From Flavobacteriaceae bacterium (GTDB lineage: Bacteria > Bacteroidota > Bacteroidia > Flavobacteriales > Flavobacteriaceae): DNA of 64,000 bases. The notes beneath the pieces are model-generated. The model searched no databases. It saw nothing but the letters and a program-made list of their open reading frames with translations, and was not told the origin of the DNA. The position numbers and the translations under genes were made by a program. Shown piece after piece: positions 8,582-18,039 of this stretch. The stretch lies in contig JABSPK010000009.1 in assembly GCA_013214065.1 (NCBI GenBank), forward strand, positions 1 to 64,000. The letters run 5' to 3'. How positions within the stretch are numbered: the first letter of the stretch is position 1; each line of letters opens with the position of its first letter.

Positions 8582-9880
8582 TTAGGGCAAGGTCCTTCCT
8601 GAACCACCTTTTTTGCGGCGCAGCTGCCTTTGGATTTTCCGGATGGCCGATTCGATGGATTTTTCCGGTTCGATGATGTTGTATTCGCCCCAAAAATCAG
8701 GGTCGGAAAACCCGACGGCCTCATCACTTAGAATGATTGATTTCCGAATCCGTTCCTTTGATTTCGGATAGTCACCTTCGATATTTTTCTTCCAATCGGT
8801 GACGGCCATTTCAGCGGACATGCTATAGACCGAGTTGAATAATTTGTCTTTCCAATCGACCTTGAATTCGAGTAATACATTGCTGTAACCGTAGTACCAT
8901 CTACCGTCCTTATTGCGATAATCGACCCGATACGCCACCTCGGTTGGCCAAACATCGACATTCGAGGGTTTTTTACGGACAAACAAGCGTGCGGCCAGGT
9001 TTCGATTCGTGATGTTCAGTTTATACACGGCACTGCGCAGCGATTTCTGTTCGACATCGATATACAATTTTCCATAGTACAAGGGTTCGATGATACTTTC
9101 ATGCTGTTTGAAATCAATGATATAGATCAAGCGGTCATTGATAAAGGTGCTGCGGTCAAAACTAAAGACATATTCATCGATGGTACCACCGGCGAATATG
9201 TACTCGGGGTATTTCATGATATCGACATATAGGGCATTGAAGGGCCCGCCCTGCAATTTTAATGCAACGGTGTCCAACTTGCTGTAGTCGGTGCTTTTCC
9301 TAGCCTTGAACAATTGTACCACATCGCGTTTTGATGAGGCATACGGGGTTTTATAGATGTTGACCACAGCTTCCGATAAGGATACGTTTCGGCGACGTCT
9401 TTTGATCGTTTCTCGGTAAAACGCCGTCATTATGGTAGGGTCTTTGAAATAGTTCTCACCCCGTCTGTTGAGCACCTCGCGAACCAACGAACCTGCATTC
9501 TTGGGAGCTTTGATATCGAATTCATCCAATTGCGTCACGGCAATTGAAAGTTCGATCTTGTTCTTGTCTTTTTTTAAGGATCGCAAGGCCAAGGTTTTAC
9601 TTGAATGTCCTAAGAATGAAAAAGTAACTTGGCCTTCGGTAATCGAAACAGGTACTTTCAACAGAAATTCACCTTCGGTATTCGATATGGTGCTGATGTT
9701 GGTTCCTTCAATGGTAATCGTAGCAAATACAAGGGGTTTGCCACTTTGGGCCTCGGTCACTTTCCCTTTGTAAGACGTGAATTCCTGATCTTCTACTTGA
9801 ATTCCGAAGACCGGTGCCGCCAAGAAGGCCAATAAAACTAAAAGAAATCCTTCCTTTCGCATCATCAATACTGGTTTCAT
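8582..9880 (-). CDS. Carboxypeptidase-like regulatory domain protein (DUF5686-like), exported
   Basis: About 432 residues from MKPVLMMRKEGF. A signal peptide ends around AAPVFG; next comes a CarboxypepD-regulatory-like beta sandwich (YKGKVTEAQSGKPLVFATITIEGTNISTISNTEGEF split over about residues 37-115), the domain that opens many TonB-dependent and surface proteins in Bacteroidota. The remainder resembles the periplasmic part of DUF5686 proteins (KDPTIMTAFYRETIKRRRR; LYYGKLYIDVE). It is shorter than full DUF5686 outer-membrane barrels and seems to lack the barrel. Upstream in-frame ATG at 9949 is possible but would bury the signal peptide. Function unknown. Confidence 0.8.
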   Translation of the reverse strand: MKPVLMMRKEGFLLVLLAFLAAPVFGIQVEDQEFTSYKGKVTEAQSGKPLVFATITIEGTNISTISNTEGEFLLKVPVSITEGQVTFSFLGHSSKTLALRSLKKDKNKIELSIAVTQLDEFDIKAPKNAGSLVREVLNRRGENYFKDPTIMTAFYRETIKRRRRNVSLSEAVVNIYKTPYASSKRDVVQLFKARKSTDYSKLDTVALKLQGGPFNALYVDIMKYPEYIFAGGTIDEYVFSFDRSTFINDRLIYIIDFKQHESIIEPLYYGKLYIDVEQKSLRSAVYKLNITNRNLAARLFVRKKPSNVDVWPTEVAYRVDYRNKDGRWYYGYSNVLLEFKVDWKDKLFNSVYSMSAEMAVTDWKKNIEGDYPKSKERIRKSIILSDEAVGFSDPDFWGEYNIIEPEKSIESAIRKIQRQLRRKKGGSGRTLP

Positions 9881-10005
9881 AGCGCGCATTTGGTTCGATT
9901 TTTTCGTTAACCCTTTCAAGATCACAGGGTTTCCACTAAAATAATCCATATTGGAGTATTGGTTGTCAACTTTTGTAACGCATTACAAGATTTAACACTT
10001 CTTTG

Positions 10006-11112
10006 TCAAGACGCTTGGCGCTGTCTGAGGTATTCGGAAGGATTTTGGTTTTCGAACTTTTTGAAGGCTTTGTAAAAGGAAGCACGATTGTTGAACCCAA
10101 CGTCATAGGCAATTTGTGTAATGTTGCTGTCATTGTCACGCATTGCCACCAAGAGGACCTTGGCAGCATTGATGCGATGTCGGTTTACATAATCGAAAAA
10201 GGAAAGGTTGAAATGTTGGTTGATAACTTGTGAGGTATGGTTTCTCGAAAGCTTTAAGAGGGTGGCTACATCGTTCAATCGAAGCGTACTTTGTAGAAAA
10301 AGTTGCCGTTCGTCCATCAAGGTTTCCAGTTTCTTTTTCTTTTCCAGTGAAACGGCTTCCGAAAGTCCTGCCTTTCTGTATTTGACAAAAGGGACGATCT
10401 CTTTAAGGGACTTACCCTCGAATACTTCAGGTTGTACAAAACCGAAAAAGGCCAAAGCGCCTATAAAAAGGACGATAACGATATCGACTAAGTAATCGTA
10501 GCCTGGGTCCATCCACCCGAATCGTGTGAATACGATATAGCTTGAAAACGCCAAGACAAATCCCAAATACGAGCCTAGGAACCATTTAAGCCAGTTGTTT
10601 TCACGAAATCCGGAAACACGTGACGGTCCGAATCGCACAAAAGTCAAAACGGCATAGGAAAACATCAACAATTGGACGACCCAAATACTTCCTTTCGGGA
10701 TCCAGGTGTGTTCGGCAAAGGTTCCTTGTTGCAGCACATCAAGCTTTTCGATGGTACCCAAGGTGTAGAACGGAAGGTTGAGCACCATAATAGCCACAAC
10801 AGGCATGAGAAAGAATCCGTCGCTTTTGCGAAATCGACCATGTCCATGGATGTGGCGTACATACCAAAATACCAATGGCCCATAGGTAATCCAAATGGGA
10901 AAATCGGTAAACGTGAAATGGACGAATTCAGGGGTGGTCAAATACCCCGACCAGTACAGGCATTTATAGAGTAGTTCATAGGCAAACAGCAAAGTATACA
11001 CGCCTAAAAGCCTATTCGCGAAGTGCTGTCCCTTCTTTTTGAAAAAGAACAATACCCCCAAACCTATGCCGGCAAACGCGAAAAATAAAAATACGATGAT
11101 ATGCCAAGCCAT
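10006..11112 (-). CDS. Membrane-anchored AraC family transcriptional regulator
   Basis: A 368-residue protein with about seven predicted transmembrane helices in residues 1-235 and a C-terminal AraC double helix-turn-helix (about 270-365): LRLNDVATLLKLSRNHTSQVIN and the second helix pair ITQIAYDVGFNNRASFYKAFKKFENQNPSEYL. This 7TM-AraC design is common in flavobacteria, where the membrane part may sense a signal. Its target is unknown; it has its own promoter on the minus strand and nothing co-transcribed is evident. Confidence 0.88.
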   Translation of the reverse strand: MAWHIIVFLFFAFAGIGLGVLFFFKKKGQHFANRLLGVYTLLFAYELLYKCLYWSGYLTTPEFVHFTFTDFPIWITYGPLVFWYVRHIHGHGRFRKSDGFFLMPVVAIMVLNLPFYTLGTIEKLDVLQQGTFAEHTWIPKGSIWVVQLLMFSYAVLTFVRFGPSRVSGFRENNWLKWFLGSYLGFVLAFSSYIVFTRFGWMDPGYDYLVDIVIVLFIGALAFFGFVQPEVFEGKSLKEIVPFVKYRKAGLSEAVSLEKKKKLETLMDERQLFLQSTLRLNDVATLLKLSRNHTSQVINQHFNLSFFDYVNRHRINAAKVLLVAMRDNDSNITQIAYDVGFNNRASFYKAFKKFENQNPSEYLRQRQAS

Positions 11113-11131
11113 ATCCGGTGATTTATACTGT

Positions 11132-11139
11132 CAAAGATA
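11132..11139 (-). promoter_or_regulatory. -7 promoter box for the AraC-type regulator
   Basis: TATCTTTG on the minus strand is a perfect TAnnTTTG match, 19 nt before the start codon at 11112. Confidence 0.5.
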
Positions 11140-11204
11140 ATAGCGCCTTGGCGCCGATTGTCTCTTAGTGTAGGGATTTACCCTTGGTCTTGTTTTTTAA
11201 GGGC

Positions 11205-11588
11205 TTAGCTTTCGTATAATTCAAGGGGTAAATCGTCGGGATCGGCGAAAAACGTAAACCGCTTTTCGGTGATTTCATCGGTACGGATCGGTTCACAAGA
11301 CACCCCCAGGGCACGTAGCCTTTCTACCTCCGCCTCAAGATCATCTACTTGAAAGGCGAGGTGCCGAAGCCCGCAAGCCTCAGGTCTTGAAGTCCTTTTC
11401 GGGGGATTTGGAAAAGAAAACAATTCGATGGCATACGCGCCATTAACCGATAGATCCAGTTTATACGAATTGCGTTCGGCACGAAAGGTTTCCTCAATGA
11501 TGTCGAACCCGAGGATTTCGGTGTAGAACTTTTTCGAAACCTGATAGTCGGAACATATGATGGCGATATGGTGTACCCTTGTGATCAT
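11205..11588 (-). CDS. VOC family protein (glyoxalase/YaeR-like)
   Basis: A 127-residue vicinal-oxygen-chelate protein: two beta-alpha-beta-beta-beta units, with the metal ligands suggested by VHHIAI (His near residue 6), CGLRHLAFQVDD and the C-terminal Glu in LPLELYE. It is closest to the small YaeR/SMU1112c subgroup, whose substrate is unsettled. The frame extends upstream through the M14 peptidase gene; ATG 11588 gives the family's normal length. Only 4 bp separate it from the M14 gene stop, so it is the second gene of that operon. Confidence 0.87.
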   Translation of the reverse strand: MITRVHHIAIICSDYQVSKKFYTEILGFDIIEETFRAERNSYKLDLSVNGAYAIELFSFPNPPKRTSRPEACGLRHLAFQVDDLEAEVERLRALGVSCEPIRTDEITEKRFTFFADPDDLPLELYES

Positions 11589-11592
11589 CCTG

Positions 11593-14037
11593 TTAATTAA
11601 GCATGAATAACGCATTTGCGAAGAAAAGCTTGCCGTTCTCCCAAAACCCACGGAACAAGGGGTTGTCGACCATATAGACCACTTGACCCCCTCCGCGTGA
11701 TTCAACGGCATAGACCACGGTCTTCGCTATTTTTTTCTGGGCATTGCTACCTGCGAAACCCGAGACAGGGGTGGTACCCTCTTCCAAATAGGCCACATTG
11801 CCTTGCGAAAGATAGGCATAGGAGTCACTTCCGAGCTTCAAGGTGAAATAGCTATTGCCGTACCCATAGGCCAACGGATGCGAATTATCGACCTTGGTCT
11901 TGAAAATCGCCCCGGTGATCGCATTCTTCATTCGTTCACGACGGGTTTTGCTGAACGCCATCGGAGTTTTATCCTCACTTTGGGCTTCCGACGATTTGGT
12001 TTGGATGCCAAAACCATCGTCCCCATCGATACCGCGAATGGCACCGCCCATAGCGATGAGGTTTCCGCCATTGGAGACCCATTCCTTGAGTTCACCCAGC
12101 GCATCCGCATCGAAAAACCCACCATACCGACCTCCGGGAAGGATCAAGGCGTCATATGCAGAAAGATCGACCCGATCAAAATATTCGGCATCGATTACGG
12201 TTACGGGATAGCCCAATTGCTGTTCGAAAAAATGCCAAACCTCCCCAAAACGTAAGGTTGATGTAGGCCCTCCTGATAGGATGGCGACCTTCGGTTTATC
12301 GATCATTTGTACAAAAGGGGAACCGAAGTCCTTACCACTATCGACAAATCCTGTAGTAACGGCATGCAATTCCTTTTGATGTTCTTTGGCGATACGGTTT
12401 AAGGAGGTTAAATAGGATTTGGCCCCCATATTGTCCGATTTCGCTATGATCAAGCTGCCGCGCTGGTATTGTTTCCCTTCGAGGCTGAAGGGGGCATGTG
12501 CCGTTCTTACACGAATACCTTCCTTCAATAGGGCAGCTAAAAATCGGGCATCGTCCATACTATTCCAATCCCCGACATGGGCAAAGGCCGGCTGTACCCC
12601 AAACGACCCCTGCGACCCGTTAGATGCAACCGTGGGCAGCTTTGCGGTCGAGGCAATGGCTTCCAAACCATAGGCATAAGGTAACGACCAGGCCGTAATA
12701 TCATAAGTGAGCGAGTCTTGTAACTTGGCATTCGGTTCAAAAAGGACCTTCACGAGCGTCCCTTTCTTTTGGTCGGTCGAAATGACCAAATCGTTGGCAT
12801 CGGTACGCATGGTGCCGTTGCTTCCGGTGGCATAGTTGAACCCTTTCGCGGTGCCATTGGCCGCGCGATAGAACTCGATTTCGTGCTTGGCCAATAAACC
12901 CTCCAACATCCTGATCTTATCGGCATTCCCTTTCAATACATAGCTCTTGTACTTAAAAGATCGATCGCTATAGAATTTTTTGAATTCCGAATTCAAGGTG
13001 GCCACGTTCTGTGAAGCCACTTCAACGGTAGAAAGTCCGGTGGTATGGTGATGGGCGATGCGATCTTTTAAGGTCAGGGTGTCCCCGATCTGGGTCAAAA
13101 TCCCTAGTCCCGCGCGTCCGCTACCCCCTTGCTCATAGGTCATCCCAATGGAGCCATTGTACATTGGGTAGGTATCCCCATAACTGGGATAAAAGAGATC
13201 GAAGAACTCTTTGGTAAAATAAAACCATCCCTTGGCGTCGAAATACCGCGCATGGTTTTTCCCGATCGTCACTTGAAAATCGCGCTGAAAATCGGTGATC
13301 ACTTCATGATAGGGTTCGGCCGCAGGTGCAAAATAATAGGGGTTATTGACGCCTTGTTCGTGAAAATCAACATGTACATGAGGCAACCAGCTGTTATAGT
13401 ATTTGATGCGCTGTTGGCTTTCGATCTGTGTCAACCATGCCCAGTCCCTATTCAAATCGAACATATAATGGTTACTTCGACCGCTCAACCATCCTTCATG
13501 GTGTTCGATACTGTTTGGGTCGACTTGGTAAGGCATGTTTCTTTTCTGATTGTACCAGTTGATATAGCGATCTCGCCCGTCAGGGTTCAAGCAGGGGTCG
13601 AAGATGACTACGGTATGCTCTAAATATGCTGCTTTTTCGGTCAACAGTTCATAAATGGTCTGCATCGAAGCTTCCGTTCCTACACTTTCATTACCATGAA
13701 CGTTGTAGCTCAACCATACGATCGCCTTATCCGAATTGCCTTCGGATTCGGTCGATTTCAAATGCGCCTCGCGGATCGCTTCAAGATCGGATAGGTTGCT
13801 TGCGGTCGAAACATAGGCGAGTAAGAGGCGACGCCCTTCATTGGTGCGCCCGTATTCAACTAGCCGAACCCGATCCGAGGCCTGTTCTCCCAAGTATTCA
13901 AAATAATCGACTACTTGGTGGTGCCTTGAAAATCGGGTTCCCAATTCATAGCCCAGAAAGTCCGATGGGGATTTCAGATCTTGGGCGGTCAATACGAGGG
14001 TAAATAAGGATAGGACGAATGGTAAAAATCGCTTCAT
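11593..14037 (-). CDS. M14 family zinc carboxypeptidase, exported
   Basis: An 814-residue protein with a signal peptide (MKRFLPFVLSLFTLVLTAQ). The N-terminal M14 domain has zinc ligands His114 and Glu117 in NVHGNESVGTE and His226 in DFHEQG, the substrate-binding NPDGR (151-155), and a likely catalytic Glu in YEQGGSGRAGLG. The C-terminal part (about 640-740) contains a DJ-1/GATase-like fold segment (DALILPGGRYGGF). This architecture fits periplasmic peptidases of Bacteroidota with unknown peptide substrates. Start chosen at the signal peptide; the frame runs on to 14160 without support. First gene of an operon with the VOC protein. Confidence 0.9.
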   Translation of the reverse strand: MKRFLPFVLSLFTLVLTAQDLKSPSDFLGYELGTRFSRHHQVVDYFEYLGEQASDRVRLVEYGRTNEGRRLLLAYVSTASNLSDLEAIREAHLKSTESEGNSDKAIVWLSYNVHGNESVGTEASMQTIYELLTEKAAYLEHTVVIFDPCLNPDGRDRYINWYNQKRNMPYQVDPNSIEHHEGWLSGRSNHYMFDLNRDWAWLTQIESQQRIKYYNSWLPHVHVDFHEQGVNNPYYFAPAAEPYHEVITDFQRDFQVTIGKNHARYFDAKGWFYFTKEFFDLFYPSYGDTYPMYNGSIGMTYEQGGSGRAGLGILTQIGDTLTLKDRIAHHHTTGLSTVEVASQNVATLNSEFKKFYSDRSFKYKSYVLKGNADKIRMLEGLLAKHEIEFYRAANGTAKGFNYATGSNGTMRTDANDLVISTDQKKGTLVKVLFEPNAKLQDSLTYDITAWSLPYAYGLEAIASTAKLPTVASNGSQGSFGVQPAFAHVGDWNSMDDARFLAALLKEGIRVRTAHAPFSLEGKQYQRGSLIIAKSDNMGAKSYLTSLNRIAKEHQKELHAVTTGFVDSGKDFGSPFVQMIDKPKVAILSGGPTSTLRFGEVWHFFEQQLGYPVTVIDAEYFDRVDLSAYDALILPGGRYGGFFDADALGELKEWVSNGGNLIAMGGAIRGIDGDDGFGIQTKSSEAQSEDKTPMAFSKTRRERMKNAITGAIFKTKVDNSHPLAYGYGNSYFTLKLGSDSYAYLSQGNVAYLEEGTTPVSGFAGSNAQKKIAKTVVYAVESRGGGQVVYMVDNPLFRGFWENGKLFFANALFMLN

Positions 14038-14060
14038 AGGTGGTGGATTGTGTAAGAAAC

Positions 14061-14068
14061 CAAATCTA
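14061..14068 (-). promoter_or_regulatory. -7 promoter box for the M14 peptidase-VOC operon
   Basis: TAGATTTG on the minus strand, perfect TAnnTTTG match, 23 nt before the M14 start codon. Confidence 0.5.
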
Positions 14069-14127
14069 AAGAAAATTCGTGGGTATGCAATTAACGAATT
14101 TTTAGGAATGGTCAAAAGGAAGAGACT

Positions 14128-14135
14128 TATCTTTA
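14128..14135 (+). promoter_or_regulatory. Probable -7 promoter box for bshC
   Basis: TATCTTTA differs from TAnnTTTG only in the last base and is 19 nt before the bshC ATG. Confidence 0.4.
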
Positions 14136-14154
14136 GGCACCTATTTAAGAGTTG

Positions 14155-15756
14155 ATGCAAGCAGATTACATTGCCTTTCGCGATACCGGATATTTCTCCT
14201 CACTTATATGCGATTATTTGGATGAAGCGGAAGCTTTAGGGCCTTTTTACGGACATTTTCCTAGAATGGATGCCTTTAAAGACCAAATAGCGGTCAAGTC
14301 GAAATCATTCCCCCAAGCGAACCGGACGGTATTGAAATCGGCCTTGGAAGCCCAATATGCCCATACCGACGCATCAAAACGGACCAAGCAGCATATTGCG
14401 AGTTTGGAAAAGGACACCACCTTTACCATAGTCACCGGTCATCAATTGAATTTGTTTACCGGTCCGTTGTATTTCCTTTACAAGATCATCTCGACCATAC
14501 GCTTGACTCAAGCCCTTAAAAATCAGTATCCCAAAAATGATTTCGTTCCGATTTTTTGGATGGCCACAGAAGATCATGACTTCGATGAGATAAACTATTT
14601 CAATTTCGGAGGACGCAAAGTGCAATGGAATAGGGAAGCGGGTGGAGCGGTAGGACGCTTCGATACCGCAGGATTGGACGCCGTGTTGCAGGTCATGAAA
14701 ACCCAATTCGGTCAATCGACACATGCCAAGCAGCTGCTTGCATTGTTTGAAGACAGTTACCTGAAGCATGAAACCCTGGCAGCGGCTACCCGATATTTGG
14801 CCAACGCTTTGTTCGGGGCCCATGGTTTGGTCATTGTCGATGGTGACGACAAGGCGTTGAAGGAGTTATTGGCGCCACATGCAGCCAAGGATATTTTCGA
14901 GCAATTACCCTATAAAGTGGTGGGGGCTACCAATGTGGAATTGGAACAACTCGACGACCGGTATTCCATTCAGGTCAATCCCCGGGAGATCAATTATTTC
15001 TATCTCAATGATTCGATTCGAGAACGCATCGTTGCCGTTGAAGACCATTTTGAAGTAATGAATACCGGCCTGCGTTTTTCCGAAAAGGAGTTGCGCCGGG
15101 AGTTGGACGAGCATCCCGAACGATTCTCGCCAAACGTCATCGCAAGACCGCTATACCAAGAAGTGATATTACCGAATTTGTGTTACATCGGTGGGGGTGG
15201 GGAATTGGCATATTGGCTACAATTAAAGGACTATTTTGAGGCCATGGATGTCGTCTTTCCGATGCTGCTATTGAGGAATTCGGCCTTGATCATATCGGAA
15301 AAACAACAGGGGAAACTTGAGAAAATGGGCTTGGAAATCAAAGATCTATTTCTCGATGCGAACAGCTTGATCAATAAGAAAATCAGGCAAATTTCGAACA
15401 TCGATATCGATTTCAGCCCGCAGAAGCAACAGTTGCAAACGCAATTCAAAGGGTTGTACGACTTGGCCAAGGAAACGGATGCCTCTTTCTTAGGGGCTGT
15501 CAAAGCCCAAGAAAGGAAGCAGGTCAAAGGTCTTGAAGCACTTGAAAAACGGTTGTTAAAAGCCCAAAAACGAAAGCTGAAAGATCAAGTGGCCCGCATC
15601 ACCTCTTTACAGAACGAACTCTTTCCCAACCGTTCCCTGCAGGAACGCCAGTTGAACTTTTCTGAAGTGTATTTGCAGTACGGAGCGGCTTTGATCGATG
15701 ATCTTTTTGAGAACCTCGACCCCCTTCGCCCCGAATTCACCCTTTTACGGCACTAA
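14155..15756 (+). CDS. bshC: Bacillithiol biosynthesis cysteine-adding enzyme
   Basis: A 533-residue protein matching BshC, which joins cysteine to glucosaminyl-malate in the last step of bacillithiol synthesis. Recognisable blocks are FTIVTGHQLNLFTGPLYFLY (near residue 93), FWMATEDHDFDEIN and NLCYIGGGGELAYWLQLKDY; a long helical coiled-coil region lies near the C-terminus. Length is normal for the family. ATG 14155 is preferred over TTG 14152. The last 12 bp overlap the converging PNPOx-family gene. bshA and bshB are not in the window. Confidence 0.93.
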   Translation: MQADYIAFRDTGYFSSLICDYLDEAEALGPFYGHFPRMDAFKDQIAVKSKSFPQANRTVLKSALEAQYAHTDASKRTKQHIASLEKDTTFTIVTGHQLNLFTGPLYFLYKIISTIRLTQALKNQYPKNDFVPIFWMATEDHDFDEINYFNFGGRKVQWNREAGGAVGRFDTAGLDAVLQVMKTQFGQSTHAKQLLALFEDSYLKHETLAAATRYLANALFGAHGLVIVDGDDKALKELLAPHAAKDIFEQLPYKVVGATNVELEQLDDRYSIQVNPREINYFYLNDSIRERIVAVEDHFEVMNTGLRFSEKELRRELDEHPERFSPNVIARPLYQEVILPNLCYIGGGGELAYWLQLKDYFEAMDVVFPMLLLRNSALIISEKQQGKLEKMGLEIKDLFLDANSLINKKIRQISNIDIDFSPQKQQLQTQFKGLYDLAKETDASFLGAVKAQERKQVKGLEALEKRLLKAQKRKLKDQVARITSLQNELFPNRSLQERQLNFSEVYLQYGAALIDDLFENLDPLRPEFTLLRH

Positions 15757-16281
15757 TCGGGTCGTTACCCATTCCTTACCATGTTTTGTAAAGCGCCAAC
15801 GCTTGTGCTGTACGCGGTCCAATTGAACGATATCGATTACCGTAGGCATCAATTCGACCATGGCGAAATAATGACGGTGCTCCAATTGTTCGATGGGTAG
15901 TTCCGAATCGATTTCGGTACCCGGAGCCAAAGCTGTGGTATAATCCCGTGGGTTTTTGATTCCCATCGTCTGCCAATACCACTCGCATCGTTCGGTATCC
16001 GATGAGGCCTCGGCCAGTCCGGTCATTCGGATTTGCAGGCGTTGGTCGGGATCATAGAACAAGGCTGAAGCCTTGGCATTCGCTTCCAATTCGGTGATCT
16101 TTTGTGACCTAAGATCCGTAAAAAAGGTCAGGTTGCCCGTGGCATCCACATTGCGCAAGACAACAGTTCGTGAAGCTGGGGCACCGTCGCCCGCAATAGT
16201 TGAAAAAACGAAGAAGCGAAATGGGTCCGTAGCAATTTCGACTCCTTTTTTTATTCTAATAAACACCTCATTTAAAAGCAT
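15745..16281 (-). CDS. Pyridoxamine 5'-phosphate oxidase family protein
   Basis: A 178-residue FMN-binding split-barrel protein. TVVLRNVDATGNLTFFTD and the RLQIRMTGLAE strand belong to the PNPOx-like fold; the C-terminal HKRWRFTKHGKEWVTTRLVP resembles the dimerisation segment of PdxH (R-x-R/L-x-P ending). It is shorter than canonical PdxH (about 215 residues) and the PLP-site residues are not all evident, so a general flavin oxidoreductase role is safer than calling it pdxH. It overlaps the bshC end by 12 bp on the other strand. Confidence 0.83.
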   Translation of the reverse strand: MLLNEVFIRIKKGVEIATDPFRFFVFSTIAGDGAPASRTVVLRNVDATGNLTFFTDLRSQKITELEANAKASALFYDPDQRLQIRMTGLAEASSDTERCEWYWQTMGIKNPRDYTTALAPGTEIDSELPIEQLEHRHYFAMVELMPTVIDIVQLDRVQHKRWRFTKHGKEWVTTRLVP

Positions 16282-16305
16282 TTATGATTTTTTTTCGGGT
16301 TGTAA

Positions 16306-16313
16306 CAAAATTA
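16306..16313 (-). promoter_or_regulatory. -7 promoter box for the PNPOx-family gene
   Basis: TAATTTTG on the minus strand, perfect match to TAnnTTTG, 24 nt before the start codon at 16281. Confidence 0.5.
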
Positions 16314-16440
16314 TTTAAAAAAAATGGTAGGGTTTTATGCCTTAGCGTTGTTTTACTATCAAATTGCTATGAAAAAGGTTTTTACCTTTTAAAATATGAA
16401 TTAGTTAATTCATGTGTTTAGGTTGGTTTTGATTTTTACC

Positions 16441-16472
16441 AAAAAGCCCCGGAGTGGTTCCTGGGGCTTTTG
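16441..16472. terminator. Terminator downstream of the beta-phosphoglucomutase gene
   Basis: AAAAGCCCC and GGGGCTTTT pair around a short arm (GG..CC), with A/T runs on both flanks, so it can act on the minus strand to end the pgmB transcript and also on the plus strand. Confidence 0.85.
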
Positions 16473-16526
16473 TATTTTATGGTGTCTTACTTGCAATCCA
16501 ATTTCACCCCTTATAGACCGTTCTGA

Positions 16527-17186
16527 TTAAAAAAGGGTTTTGAAAAAGGACTTGACTTCGAAAAGAGTGGCCTCCTTCATGCTGTCGAATCGGACATCGG
16601 CATGACCCACCCGTTCTTCAGGACCGATACCTACGCTATGGAAGGCCCCGGCTTTTGCAGCGTCGATTCCGGCTTCCGCATCTTCGAATACCACACACTC
16701 TTCGGGTTTCAACTGCAACAACTTGGCTGCCAATAAAAAGATATCCGGCGCGGGTTTGCTGTTGGTGGCCGTATTTCCGTCGGATACGGCATCGAAAAAG
16801 TCCGTTGCCTTGAGTTGTTGCAATACCTTTTGGGCATTTTTACTCGAACTTCCCAAGGCGACACTAAACCCTTCGCGTTTCAAATGGATCAACAATTCCT
16901 TCGCCCCCGGCAAATAATCCTCGGGACTCACCGCTTCAAGCGCGGCCACGTAATAGTCGTTTTTTTGGGTCGCCAATTCGGTTAAGGTGGCATCATCCAT
17001 CGAAAGCCCGTTGTGTTCGGCGATGATCTTTATCGATGCCAATCGAGAGACACCGCGAAGCTTCTCGTTGACCTCACGATCGAATTTCCATCCTTGCTCT
17101 TCCGCAAGTTTTTTCCAAGCTTGGTAGTGTTGTTCGGCGCTGTCGGTGATGACACCGTCCAAATCAAAAATGAACCCTTTGATCAT
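16527..17186 (-). CDS. pgmB: Beta-phosphoglucomutase
   Basis: A 219-residue HAD-superfamily enzyme interconverting beta-glucose 1-phosphate and glucose 6-phosphate. Asp8 (nucleophile) and Asp10 (acid/base) sit in FIFDLDGVITDS; the cap has the beta-PGM signature LRGVSRLASI (near residue 44); motif II is LGSSSKN, motif III SKPAPDIF, motif IV FEDAEAGIDAA. In this group it usually follows maltose or trehalose phosphorylase; here it stands apart from the glucan genes at 43.8-61.6 kb but could feed the same metabolism. Start moved to the MIKGFIFDLDG methionine; the frame extends seven codons upstream. Confidence 0.92.
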   Translation of the reverse strand: MIKGFIFDLDGVITDSAEQHYQAWKKLAEEQGWKFDREVNEKLRGVSRLASIKIIAEHNGLSMDDATLTELATQKNDYYVAALEAVSPEDYLPGAKELLIHLKREGFSVALGSSSKNAQKVLQQLKATDFFDAVSDGNTATNSKPAPDIFLLAAKLLQLKPEECVVFEDAEAGIDAAKAGAFHSVGIGPEERVGHADVRFDSMKEATLFEVKSFFKTLF

Positions 17187-17235
17187 ATCATTGCAATTGG
17201 AGCCCAAAGAAACGGGTAAAAATCAAAATATGAAA

Positions 17236-17961
17236 CTAATCGACGTGGTATTCCAAACGCATGGTGATCGAAGCGGTCTTGTTCTTTGATGAAGTATTGT
17301 AGGCACCGCCCCAGCTGTAGTCTTCCCCTGAATTTTGTCCGGTTATTTGAAACACCCCCATGCGGGCCGATATCAAATCGCCGAGACGACCGCCTGCATT
17401 TTCAGCGATTTTTTCAGCACGGATTCGGGCATCTTCGGTCGCTTTTGAGATCATTTCAATCTTCAAGTCCGCCAATTTCGTGTAGTAATAGCGAGGTGGT
17501 GAAGAGTTCAGTTGCACCCCTTTGTTCAGCAACTCGGTGATTTCGCGTGAAACCGCTTCGATACTGGCCACTTGGGTCGATTCTATTTGAACCGTTTGGG
17601 AGAGTTCGTAACCCCGAAACAAACTGCCCACATAGTTGCCGTTTTCATACTTGTTATCACGTTGTTCAATGGTCTGTACCGAATTGAAGATGATGTTTTC
17701 GCTGGCAATACCCTTGGATACCAAATAATCACGGACGACTTCCTTGTCACGGTTCAAACGTTCGAAAGCCGTTGTCAGGACCGGACTGTAGGCAGAAAAA
17801 CGGCCTTCCCAAACAATAAGATCTGAGGTGAAATTCTCATTGCCAAGACCGGTGACCGAGATAACTTGTGGCGGATTGGCCCTTTTCACATAGGCGTTTC
17901 CAAGAAAAAAAGCAGCCAAAATGATGGCCAGGGAAAAAATTACGGCAGTTAAATTCTTCAT
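17236..17961 (-). CDS. SIMPL domain-containing protein
   Basis: A 241-residue protein with one N-terminal hydrophobic segment (signal peptide or anchor, residues 5-24) and a SIMPL/DUF541 domain starting ISVTGLGNENFTSDLIVWEG and continuing to the C-terminus. The domain is widespread in bacterial envelopes (YggE type) and tied loosely to oxidative stress, but no molecular activity is known. A probable -7 box TATATTTA lies at 17987-17994 on the minus strand. It is divergent from guaA. Confidence 0.88.
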   Translation of the reverse strand: MKNLTAVIFSLAIILAAFFLGNAYVKRANPPQVISVTGLGNENFTSDLIVWEGRFSAYSPVLTTAFERLNRDKEVVRDYLVSKGIASENIIFNSVQTIEQRDNKYENGNYVGSLFRGYELSQTVQIESTQVASIEAVSREITELLNKGVQLNSSPPRYYYTKLADLKIEMISKATEDARIRAEKIAENAGGRLGDLISARMGVFQITGQNSGEDYSWGGAYNTSSKNKTASITMRLEYHVD

Positions 17962-18028
17962 TGTACAACTTTTCGATAAGCTGTTATAAATATACCCAAA
18001 AGATCCTTTTTCAACCCGGTCATTTTGC

Positions 18029-18036
18029 TATTTTTG
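18029..18036 (+). promoter_or_regulatory. -7 promoter box immediately before guaA
   Basis: TATTTTTG, a perfect match, is followed by CCC and then the guaA ATG at 18040. With the usual spacing the transcript would start at the start codon itself. Confidence 0.6.
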
Positions 18037-18039
18037 CCC

